The notes below the pieces were generated by a model, which was not told where the DNA came from, ran no database searches, and was given only the letters and a program-made list of their open reading frames with translations. DNA of 25,000 nt from Chrysomallon squamiferum (lineage: Eukaryota > Mollusca > Gastropoda > Neomphalida > Peltospiridae): assembly GCA_012295275.1 (NCBI GenBank), contig CM022678.1, forward strand, positions 5,661,059 through 5,686,058, in the 5' to 3' direction. Both the position numbers and the translations under genes were made by a program. Of this stretch, positions 18,072 through 25,000 are shown piece by piece (within the stretch, counting starts at the first letter, position 1; the number at the start of each line of letters is the position of its first letter).

Positions 18072-18083
18072 GTCTGTCTGTCT
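18008..18083. repeat. (CT)n followed by (GTCT)n
   Basis: About 30 perfect CT units and then four GTCT units. It lies about 60 bases from the YY1-like site. Confidence 0.95.
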
Positions 18084-18149
18084 CCCATAGAAATAAGTAT
18101 TTGGTAAAAGTTATAAATATTTAAAAAACCTGAAACATGAAACGATTGC

Positions 18150-18266
18150 GAAGCAGTAATAGTAATAATAGTAGTTGTTGTTGTAGTAGAAGTGGCAGAA
18201 GTAATGGTGGTAGTGGTATTGGTTGTGGTGTTGGTAGTTGTAACAATGGTAGTTTTAATGGTATAA

Positions 18267-18298
<32 letters not shown>

Positions 18299-18575
18299 AC
18301 AGTTACTGCAGCAGTTTTGTTGTTGTAGCAGTAGCCATAGTAGTAACAGTTGTGCTCGTAGTAGCTGTAGTAGTAATTTTGTTGAATAATTTACAATAGT
18401 AGATGTAGTAGTAGTGGTGGTAGTAGTAGCAGCAGCAACAGCAGTAACTGTTTTTGTTGTAGTAGTAATTGGGATGGTGTTTGTGGCAGTAGTAGTCGTG
18501 ATGTTATTTCATTATTTCTTTATCATCATGATTATTGTTGTTGTTGTTGTTGTTGCTGCTGCTGTTGTTTACAGG
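18150..18575. repeat. AGT/GTT triplet mosaic
   Basis: Decayed AGT, GTT, GGT and GCA triplets with a perfect (AGT)n core (18268-18298) and a GTT/GCT run at the right end. Same style as 9535-9780. Confidence 0.85.
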
Positions 18576-18658
18576 TTGAAATAGCAGTAAGAATGACATT
18601 ACTTAATGAACAAATTAAATTAGTTACATGCATAGCTTCTTATTAATTTACTTCGAAA

Positions 18659-18685
18659 TGACGTCAGACTTTCAACATGACGTCA
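18659..18685. promoter_or_regulatory. Doublet of perfect CREs
   Basis: ATGACGTCAGA occurs twice (palindromes at 18659-18666 and 18678-18685) with the same flanking bases, 19 bases apart, close to two helical turns. It lies in unique sequence 18600-18950 that has no reading frame of note. Confidence 0.5.
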
Positions 18686-18987
18686 GAAAGCAGTTAAAAC
18701 GTAAATAATTCCCGAATATTAGCAAAACCCACCCAATTAAGACTGATTAATCTAAACGACAAAACACGGACTACATTTTGCTGCGTTTATATAATTTATT
18801 AACCTGCGTACGGAACTATTTTTCCCAAAAACACTTTTAACTACATTAGACATATCATCAAATACAACATGCAAAATCGATTTACCGGGAAAACATCTGT
18901 TATTTGTGTGTTTTTTTTTTTGTTTGTTTTTTTATTATTTTATTATTTCACCCACCCCCACAAGTAACAGGTGACAGAATTAATCAC

Positions 18988-19004
18988 AGCTCCCCCTGGT
19001 GGAC
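18988..19004 (-). promoter_or_regulatory. CTCF-like site 2
   Basis: The minus strand reads GTCCACCAGGGGGAGCT, matching the CTCF core CCACYAGGGGGCRC with one deviation. It has the same orientation as the site at 4241-4255, about 14.7 kb away. Confidence 0.5.
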
Positions 19005-19059
19005 AAACTTGTTAAAGTGATCAGAGGCGCGTGTCTGTTCGCTTTGTGTCTTGGTGGTT

Positions 19060-19072
19060 AGGTCAAAGGTCA
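19060..19072 (+). promoter_or_regulatory. Perfect DR1 nuclear-receptor element
   Basis: AGGTCAAAGGTCA is a perfect direct repeat with one-base spacing, the classical site for HNF4, RXR and COUP-TF-type receptors. It lies about 60 bases from the CTCF-like site and about 140 bases from a CCAAT box (GATTGGCTA, 19212-19220), suggesting a promoter or enhancer around 18980-19250. Confidence 0.5.
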
Positions 19073-19252
19073 AGTTTTCGTGCCCAGTTTGTTTCGCTCT
19101 GCTAGTGTTTTAACTAACTGAGATGAAACGAACACCAAATCCGTGCACGTGCGTTCATCAGTTTTTGAATTTTGTTTTTCTTTACTTCTGTGATGAAGAG
19201 TTCTTTGCTTTGATTGGCTAATTATTTCCTTTATGAGGCGTTTCTTTTCCAT
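19070..19252 (-). CDS. Possible 60-residue ORF overlapping regulatory motifs
   Basis: A true ATG at 19252 begins MEKKRLIKEIISQSKQRTLH and continues lysine-rich through STKTDERT-like sequence and VFVSSQLVKTLAERNKLG to a TGA. Composition is charged and not low-complexity. However, the frame includes the CCAAT box, an E-box and part of the DR1 element, and follows a T run. A chance ORF inside regulatory DNA is at least as likely. No family is recognised. Confidence 0.15.
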   Translation of the reverse strand: MEKKRLIKEIISQSKQRTLHHRSKEKQNSKTDERTCTDLVFVSSQLVKTLAERNKLGTKT

Positions 19253-19640
19253 TTTTTTTTTTTTTTTTTTTATCTTTTTTTTAAATAATTTTTTTATCTT
19301 TTTTTAGTTGTTGTTTATTATTATTACGTCATAATAGTTGTTGTATGTGATGATGTTGTTGTTCTTCTTTGTCTTTACCATTGTCATTGTTGATTGTTGT
19401 TGTTGTTTTTTAATTCTTATCATCATCATTATTATTATTATTATTATTATTATTTGCTTATTAAACATTATTATTTATTATTTATTAATTTATTTTATTA
19501 CTATTTTAACAATAAAACAATAAAACAACAACAACAACAATCTATCAAAATCTGTATTTATATTTTATAATCTGATATAAAACATTAGTAGTAGTAGTAG
19601 TTGTGGTTGCCGTTTTTATTGTTGTTCTGCTGGTTATTTA
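19253..19640. repeat. Poly-T, TTG and (ATT)n simple-repeat stretch
   Basis: T runs (19252-19271), TTG triplets, an ATC-to-ATT array (about 19418-19454), AAC triplets (19521-19540) and AGT triplets (19588-19600). Contains one TTACGTCA (19324-19331). Confidence 0.85.
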
Positions 19641-19743
19641 ATTACATAGTCACCCCATTCTTGTCAAACTAATCGCAAACTAGGATGAAAATGTTTTGAC
19701 TTCCCCTTCTAAAAATAAGAACACTGGCTTCATTGCGCCATTA

Positions 19744-19775
19744 TGACGTCATTCTCTTCTTTATCATTACGTAAT
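19744..19775. promoter_or_regulatory. CRE and PAR-bZIP palindrome pair
   Basis: A perfect TGACGTCA (19744-19751) is followed 14 bases later by the 10-bp palindrome ATTACGTAAT (19766-19775), whose TTACGTAA core is the PAR-bZIP/C-EBP-type site. Plus-strand GG|GTAAG-like donor CTTG|GTAAGTG lies further on near 19994, without a clear exon. Confidence 0.42.
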
Positions 19776-19909
19776 AACAATTACTTTTAAAAAAGAAACT
19801 TTTTTAAATATCAGCGGTGCACAGGAATTTTATTTCTAAGAATTACTGCACCTTTGCTGTACGTACGTAGCAGTAATTTTGTTTATATTTTTATTAGGAA
19901 CGTGCACAT

Positions 19910-19970
19910 GTGAACAAACGTACGCACGCATGCACACGCGCGAGCACACGCACACACGCACGCATGCAAA
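19910..19970. repeat. Decayed CA/CG dinucleotide repeat
   Basis: Alternating CA, CG and GCATGC-type sequence. The cysteine-valine frames on the minus strand are artefacts. Confidence 0.8.
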
Positions 19971-20144
19971 GTCAGATCTATTTTTGCTTTCTTGGTAAGT
20001 GATGAGCAGTTTTATAATTCTCAAATACGTATTAGGGGAATAATGTCAAATAATAGTAGTAGTTGTTGTTGTAGAAGTAAATGAGATAGTAGCAGTTGTA
20101 GACAAGGGGATAATCACTTCTAATATTAACATACGAACATCCAC

Positions 20145-20240
20145 ACCCACAAACGCACGTACGCACACACCCACAAAAATCCGTACGCAGACACCCACAA
20201 AAATAGGAACGCACAAACCCACAAAAACACCTAAGCACGT
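20145..20240. repeat. 24-bp minisatellite, four exact-length units
   Basis: Four consecutive 24-base units each start ACCCACAAA: 20145-20168, 20169-20192, 20193-20216 and 20217-20240. The second half of each unit varies around CGTACGCAC. As 24 is divisible by three, the minus strand translates to an eight-residue repeat (Cys-Gly-Cys-Val/Leu-Arg-Thr type) inside a 128-codon frame that also crosses the ACAT array. I regard that frame as repeat translation. Confidence 0.9.
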
Positions 20241-20247
20241 ACACATA

Positions 20248-20297
20248 CACATGCATGCATACATACATACATACATACATACATACATACATACATT
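20248..20297. repeat. (ACAT)n microsatellite
   Basis: Clean tetranucleotide array starting from GCATGCAT, just after the 24-bp minisatellite. Confidence 0.93.
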
Positions 20298-20380
20298 CAT
20301 ATACACATACGAATGAATGCATGTTTAAGGACATTCGAGAACGAAAAACAAATCCGCTATCAAACGAAAGATGAAGACTA

Positions 20381-20393
20381 CAAAATGGCGGTA
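20381..20393 (+). promoter_or_regulatory. YY1-like site
   Basis: CAAAATGGCGGTA matches the YY1 consensus AAAATGGCGGC closely. It stands in unique sequence between repeats. No transcript start is evident beside it. Confidence 0.35.
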
Positions 20394-20504
20394 ACTTCCT
20401 ATATATAAAAAAATTCAAAAATTAGTTAAAACACTTTATAGTACAATACTTTAAAAGAACTGTGCAAAAAAATAGAAGCATCAAAATTTAATTAAATTAA
20501 AATT

Positions 20505-20560
20505 ACATACACACACACGTGAACACACGCACGCACACACGCACGCGCGGACACACGCTA
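20505..20560. repeat. Decayed CA/CG dinucleotide repeat
   Basis: CA repeats with CG interruptions, followed by ordinary sequence and a pyrimidine tract (20584-20605). Confidence 0.8.
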
Positions 20561-20619
20561 CGGAATTTGAAACCGCTAACACTCTTTTTTTCTTCTTTTT
20601 TTTTTTATCGTTTATTTCT

Positions 20620-20945
20620 TTTCCTTTTAGCTAATCCAGTTAATTATTATCTTTCACTTGTCAATCGGTCAACCATCTGACCACTACCAATGTCCACTTA
20701 GGGTTCATGTACGCCTGTCCAGCTCTCGCGGTCCTAGTCTCTGGGCAGATGTGTGAACAAGAAAGATCTGTTTAGATTCCCAGGCCTCAGGTTAAGCCAT
20801 GCAAAGTTAAAAGAATAACACGGACCATTTGTCCTCAGAAAAGACCAAAGGTCATTACTTAATCCCCTAGGGGATTATCCGGGATCTAGGATTACGGCCA
20901 GATACGCACAGGTGTGTAAGTAATAATCTGAGAGGTGAGTTAATT
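20620..20945. promoter_or_regulatory. Dense unique island, candidate enhancer with K50 homeodomain sites
   Basis: About 325 bases free of simple repeats. It holds the 18-bp palindrome TAATCCCCTAGGGGATTA (20860-20877), made of two opposed TAATCC sites bound by Otx/Pitx/Gsc-type (K50) homeodomains, plus another GGATTA near 20889. It also holds CCAAAGGTCA (near 20845), ATGCAAAG (near 20799), and CAGGTGTGTAAG and GAG|GTGAGT (near 20910 and 20933). No frame stays open on either strand, so it is not an exon. Its sequence complexity makes it the best conserved-noncoding-element candidate here. Confidence 0.4.
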
Positions 20946-20982
20946 AAAAGAAGAAGAAGAAGAAGAAGAAGAAGGAGAAGAA
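20946..20982. repeat. (GAA)n microsatellite
   Basis: About ten GAA units with one GGA, directly bordering the unique island. Confidence 0.92.
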
Positions 20983-21057
20983 AGCAGTGAATTAAATGAG
21001 GAGTTAATTGTAATATTTTATACACTTAGTGCGTGTGTGCGTGTACGTAGTATGTGT

Positions 21058-21066
21058 ACAAATACA

Positions 21067-21118
<52 letters not shown>

Positions 21119-21141
21119 AATACACACACACACATAAACAC

Positions 21142-21172
<31 letters not shown>

Positions 21173-21270
21173 TATATATATATATATGAATGTAGTTAGA
21201 TATAATTAGATAGACAGATAGATAGATAGATAGATAGATACATGCATAAATACACATACACACACACACG
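21058..21270. repeat. Compound ACAT / AT / CA / GATA microsatellite
   Basis: (ACAT)n, (AT)n, CA, (AT)n, GATA and CA blocks in succession. It closely resembles the compound at 530-650 in its mixture of units. Confidence 0.93.
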
Positions 21271-21289
21271 TTGATAGTCTCAATCATAT

Positions 21290-21512
21290 ATTTATTTATA
21301 TATTTTGCTGTTTTGTTTGTTATTTTATTTATTTATTTCTGTTTGTTCGTTCTTTTGTTCGTTCTTCGTTTGTTAGTTTGTTTGTTAATTTGTTTGTTCA
21401 TTATTTTTTACTATTCATTATTTGGTTCTTCAATTATTATTCCAGTTTTAAAATTATATTTATTATTTAACGTTTTGTTTATTCATATTATTATTATTAT
21501 TATTATTATTAT
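21290..21512. repeat. T-rich TTTA/TTTG/TTCG block ending in (ATT)n
   Basis: Decayed tetranucleotides followed by about eight ATT units (21487-21512). The sequence 21513-21700 is AT-rich with A runs, and no gene was seen. Confidence 0.8.
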
Positions 21513-21699
21513 CTGACTTTTGTTGTTAAAAATTCATTTGTGTCATTATTTCATTTTCACGAAACAATTTTCGAATTTTCTACGCAAAACCAGAAAGCAG
21601 GTTAAACATAACAAATTTAGAGGATAGAAAGAATAACGAAAAAAAAAAAAAAAAGAAGAAAAAAAAAGGAAAGAAAAAATAAATATAAGATAAGAAACA

Positions 21700-22531
21700 A
21701 AAATATTTCGAAATGTTGTTTTCTCGTGTATTTCTGATCGTATCATCCGATGTCGTGCGTCGTATGTGTCAAACAGAAAAATGAAGACGAAGAAGAAAGA
21801 AAAACAAATTCGGACCGAAATAAACAAAGAACAAAGAAAAAAAATTATTTAAATGTTTTAAAATAATATAACTCTCTCTCACTCTCTCTCTCTTTCTCTC
21901 TCTCACACACATACATATTTTCGATCTTATCTTATTTACATTATCAAGCTGTGAGTCATAAAGACAAATATTTTTTAACGAAAAAGAAAGATGGATTAAT
22001 GGAAGGAAGGAAAAAATTAAAGAAATAAAAGAGAAAGAGGGAAATAAATAAAGACAAAAATCTTTTTGAAATATAACGCATTTTTTTTAATTTTTTTTTT
22101 TTTTTTTTTTTATCTCATCTTGCTGACGTTATCGTTATATGAGTCATAAATACAAATATTTCAACGAAAGAAAAGAAGGAAGGAAGGAAGGAAGGAAGGA
22201 ATGGATGAAGGAAAATAAAAATTAAAAAATAAACAAAAACCCAGAAATTGTTTAAATAATATAATTCACATACATATATTAGATTACATCTTGCCTAATC
22301 GATGTTATCAATTAAATAAAATAAAATAAAATTAAACAAAATTAAACAAAGAGAGTATGAATGGATGAGTGAATAAATAAATGAATGAATGAATGAATGA
22401 ATGAAAGCAAAACGAGAGAAAAATTAAAAAAATTAAATAGGTTTTAATATATCACCTTCTCGTGTATTTCCGATCATATCTAATTGTCGTTATGAATCGT
22501 TAATTACTGAACAAAAATATTTTAACAAAAG

Positions 22532-22602
<71 letters not shown>

Positions 22603-22760
22603 ATGAATGAATGAAACGAAAAATAAAGAGAGAAATAAAGAATGAAAAAATGAAAAATAAATGGGTTTAATATAATATCACCTTCTCATATATTTCCGAT
22701 CGTATCTAATTGACGTTATCACGTCGTCAGACGCGAAGACAAATATTTTGTTTTTGTCAG
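21700..22760. repeat. Decayed tandem array, unit about 190 bp, about six copies
   Basis: A module of CCTTCTCGTGTATTTCCGAT, CGTATCTAATTGACGTTATC, GTGAGTCATAAAGACAAATA and TTTTAACGAAAGAAA recurs. Its recognisable anchors lie near 21725, 21922, 22113, 22278, 22460 and 22686 (spacing about 165-226). After the AACGAAAG part each copy carries its own simple repeat: GGAA-type in copies two and three, GAAT in four, GA and GAAT in five. The last two copies are the most alike. The array ends in unique sequence near 22760. Confidence 0.8.
22536..22599. repeat. (GA)32 microsatellite nested in the 190-bp array
   Basis: Perfect GA tract occupying the variable purine-rich position of the fifth array unit. 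Confidence 0.96.
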
Positions 22761-22894
22761 ATTGCGGAGGCGCATGCGCGAGTTTACATATCGCTCTTTG
22801 AGGCGGGTTTTGTTTTTGCGTTGCGTTTGCAAATAATAAATTATGTAATAGATTTAATGTCGTAAAAAGCTGGAGTATTTATTTACATACTTAC

Positions 22895-22950
22895 CCACTG
22901 CCAGCGTCTTTGTTTAGATTAGTGGCTTGAACGATGGTCTCAAACCACAT
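22895..22950 (-). CDS. Possible short coding exon with strong 5' splice site
   Basis: The minus strand reads ATG at 22950, then 18 codons (MWFETIVQATNLNKDAGS) and two bases, to GG|GTAAGTATG (GT at 22894-22893), a strong donor. The frame remains open upstream through an A run, so the ATG need not be the start. Context around the ATG is poor, and no 3' splice site is visible just upstream. A first exon is the only simple model. Product unknown. Confidence 0.2.
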
Positions 22951-22959
22951 TAATTTTTT

Positions 22960-23220
22960 TTTTTTCTCGGTTTGTTGTACGATCAATGATAAACCATTTT
23001 TTTTTTTTTTTTTTTTTTTTTTATTCATTTTTTTTTATTCTAAATTTTTAATTTATTTATTTAATTTTTTTATTATTATTTTTTATTATTATTATAATTA
23101 GTATTGTTATTTTATTATTATTATTTTCCTTACATTCACAAAAAAAAAAAAAAAAAAAAAACTATAAAAAAAAAGAATGAAATGTAATGACAAGTCAACG
23201 TATTTTTTTTTTTTTTTTTT
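22960..23220. repeat. Homopolymer and ATT-rich stretch
   Basis: T runs (22954-22965, 22998-23022, 23202-23220), decayed ATT units and an A run (23140-23160). No gene content. Confidence 0.85.
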
Positions 23221-23378
23221 GTTCTTGGTGGTCTTCTGATTTTGTTATGTTTTAATTTTACTGGGGCTGGAACGGGAAAACAGAGAACTTCGCGGACGTC
23301 CATCCATGCAAACACCGACGTCATTACGTCTATAGCGAGTGTCGTTTGTCTTTCACCATGTTCTGTTCCTTGATTCAT
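23221..23378 (-). CDS. Possible ORF start, product unknown
   Basis: ATG at 23378 has G at -3 and an in-frame stop shortly upstream. The first 50 codons are of mixed composition (MNQGTEHGERQTTLAIDVMT, then SVFAWMDVREVLCFPVPAPV) before reading into an A run as poly-lysine and ending at 23136. The low-complexity tail means any real gene would need a splice out before 23220, but the only donor-like site (CCCCA|GTAAAA) is weak. The same bases contain ACGTCA and ATGCAAAC motifs, so regulatory DNA is an alternative. Confidence 0.17.
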
Positions 23379-23399
23379 TCCGTCTATGTCGCTTCTGTG

Positions 23400-23971
<572 letters not shown>

Positions 23972-23979
23972 ACATTCAG

Positions 23980-24373
23980 TCTGCCTAGCAGTAAAAACGA
24001 CCTTCAAACCTTGTCTCATTTTCATGACGAGAAACCGAACCAGCGAGATGGAGAGAAACTCGAACAAACAGCGGGAAGCTTTCACAGAAAAAAAACTATC
24101 CGTGGTGAGACCAGAATCGCGAAGCAGCACTTCACTGCAAGAAAGAAAAAAAAACACACATCGACAATAAAACAGTTTCTTCCATCCAGTACACAGTGTA
24201 GAATTTCCACAAATTTCAACAAAAAAAAACAAAAACAAAAAAAAAACTTCGTCAGTCCAAAACGTCCCAAAAAGGTTTTGATGTATGGGTCCTCTTATCT
24301 CTACTCGACTCTTTGTGATTGCTACTTCTTCGTAGATAACGCTAATATCACATTTTTACGTCCCTCGAATTAA
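23980..24373 (+). CDS. Candidate terminal exon entered from the CT/CA tract
   Basis: ATTCAG (AG at 23978-23979) is the first AG after a very long pyrimidine tract, a 3' splice-like setting. From CTG (23981) the frame stays open for about 130 codons to TAA (24371-24373), including SHFHDEKPNQRDGEKLEQTA, RGETRIAKQHFTARKKKK, TSTIKQFLPSSTQCRISTN and MYGSSYLYSTLCDCYFFVDN. It is basic in its first two-thirds and not dominated by one residue. AATAAA follows at 24418-24423. There is no ATG before codon 100, so an upstream exon would be required. An antisense frame of similar length exists. No family recognised; CA repeats between pyrimidines and AG weaken the splice site. Confidence 0.25.
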
Positions 24374-24417
24374 AAAAAAAAAAAAACGAAATTAAGACTT
24401 CAACGGGGACTAGGCAC

Positions 24418-24423
24418 AATAAA
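24418..24423 (+). terminator. Possible polyadenylation signal
   Basis: AATAAA about 45 bases after the stop of the 23980-24373 frame. In AT-rich DNA this hexamer is common by chance, so it supports that exon only weakly. Confidence 0.25.
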
Positions 24424-24452
24424 CTACACCCTTTGTACGACTCTGCGTAACA

Positions 24453-24475
24453 ACGAGATGACGTAATTATCTCGT
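24453..24475. promoter_or_regulatory. Inverted repeat enclosing TGACGTAA
   Basis: ACGAGAT (24453-24459) and ATCTCGT (24469-24475) form a perfect 7-bp inverted repeat around GACGTAATT, so a bZIP-type site (24459-24466) lies in a 23-bp near-symmetrical element. Confidence 0.4.
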
Positions 24476-24697
24476 CTGTATAACACATACGTGTTTATAA
24501 GTAATACTGGTAGTACATGAGACTGTTTGATAATATTCGTTATTTTGAAGCAGCTGCTAAAAAAAAGAAATAAAAAAATGTTTAAATTAGGGAGGTTGGA
24601 TCGTTTGGTGCGCGTGTTTTAACGACTGTGAGTAAACACTGGACGTAAAACATTTCTTTATGACACGCGAGAATAATTTATACATGTTTTTTTGCAG

Positions 24698-24939
24698 ATA
24701 CGTGCGAACAAATCAAATTAAGAAACGGCGACGAAAAATCTGTTCCCCCCCCCCCCCCCCGTAGTCGAAGGTCTGAGAAAAATTTACGCACGAAACTGAG
24801 ATTATTTATTTTTGCAAAAATTTCAAAGTCGTTTTCTTGTTTTAGTGGAGTGGATGGTGTTGGTTTCGGCGTTTCTGTCTGCGGTGCTGCGATGCTGGGA
24901 ATTCGTAGATGTGTAAATCAGGGGAAAAGAAAAAAGTGA
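24698..24939 (+). CDS. Candidate exon after a good 3' splice site
   Basis: TGTTTTTTTGCAG (AG at 24696-24697) is a good 3' splice site. In phase 2 the frame stays open for about 80 codons to TGA (24937-24939): TCEQIKLRNGDEKSVPPPPP, RSRRSEKNLRTKLRLFIFAK, then SKSFSCFSGVDGVGFGVSVC and AAMLGIRRCVNQGKRKK. The open frame depends on the exact length of a 16-base C run (24745-24760), which is both slippage-prone and hard to sequence. No domain recognised. Could be a terminal exon of a plus-strand gene. Confidence 0.25.
24745..24760. repeat. Poly-C tract (16)
   Basis: The only long C or G homopolymer in a window with dozens of A/T runs. Such tracts can form i-motif or G-quadruplex-like structures on the two strands. 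Confidence 0.95.
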
Positions 24940-25000
24940 ATTATATATTTATAAATATATATATAGGTATATATGTGTGCGTGTGTGTGGGGGGCGGTGA
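24940..25000. repeat. AT and GT dinucleotide run at window edge
   Basis: (AT)n then (GT)n followed by a G-rich end. Truncated by the window. Confidence 0.85.

Noticed and set aside
20032-20418. 128-codon Cys-rich minus-strand frame resembling a secreted peptide
   Set aside because: Its cysteines come from the 24-bp minisatellite and CA/ACAT repeats, and there is no convincing signal peptide before them.
22908-22950. B-box-like GTTCAAGCC on the minus strand
   Set aside because: No A-box at the right distance and no tRNA fold. It is short enough to occur by chance.
24082-24238. Antisense Phe/Cys-rich minus-strand frames opposite 23980-24373
   Set aside because: They are low-complexity reflections of the A-rich opposite strand. 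The plus-strand frame is the better of the two.

Overview
This window looks like non-coding DNA from a large, AT-rich animal genome dominated by simple repeats. There are no bacterial-style packed genes, no operons and no long ORFs outside low-complexity sequence. The mix of long (TC)n, TC-to-CA compound tracts, (ATT)n, (AGT)n, (ACAT)n and (TTTA)n tracts plus homopolymers is typical of molluscan, and especially cephalopod (octopus- or squid-like), intergenic and intronic DNA. That assignment is inference from texture, not from a recognised gene.

Layout. Short higher-GC islands (about 60-300, 1807-2090, 3840-4260, 5290-5720, 6690-6985, 8120-8530, 10130-10680, 12960-13170, 14838-15470, 17530-17960, 18600-19252, 20620-20945, 22740-22950, 23220-23410, 23980-24940) sit between long microsatellites. 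Much of the apparently non-repetitive AT-rich sequence is in fact decayed tandem arrays: about 52 bp units (4340-4745), about 35 bp units with AGGTCA (5096-5260), about 106 bp duplicated (8121-8275), about 60 bp units (10684-11090), about 112 bp units (12095-12960), exact 24 bp units (20145-20240) and about 190 bp units (21700-22760). Modern microsatellites are nested at matching positions inside the units. There is also a dispersed pair of diverged copies (8488-8760 and 15574-15770), and two (AAT)n pairs share unique 5' flanks.

Genes. The best gene signal is a minus-strand candidate first coding exon (14838-14921): an ATG with an upstream in-frame stop and a near-perfect 5' splice site (AAG|GTAAGTG), preceded by a GC-box-containing promoter-like island to about 15420. 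I do not recognise the product. Weaker candidate exons or small ORFs are listed with low confidence. The two most notable are plus-strand frames at 23980-24373 (3' splice-like entry from a TC/CA tract, AATAAA downstream) and 24698-24939 (good 3' splice site).

Regulatory grammar. The islands carry many bZIP sites: five perfect TGACGTCA, including an AP-1/CRE composite and a doublet, four TGACGTAA-type sites and two TTACGTAA sites. There are also two CTCF-like cores in the same orientation, a perfect DR1 nuclear-receptor site beside a CCAAT box, an 18-bp palindrome of two TAATCC homeodomain sites, and two TATCGATA sites. The most economical reading is a gene desert or long introns carrying scattered cis-regulatory islands, with at least one minus-strand transcription unit starting near 15.4 kb. 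No complete gene, RNA gene, CRISPR array or intact mobile element could be supported.
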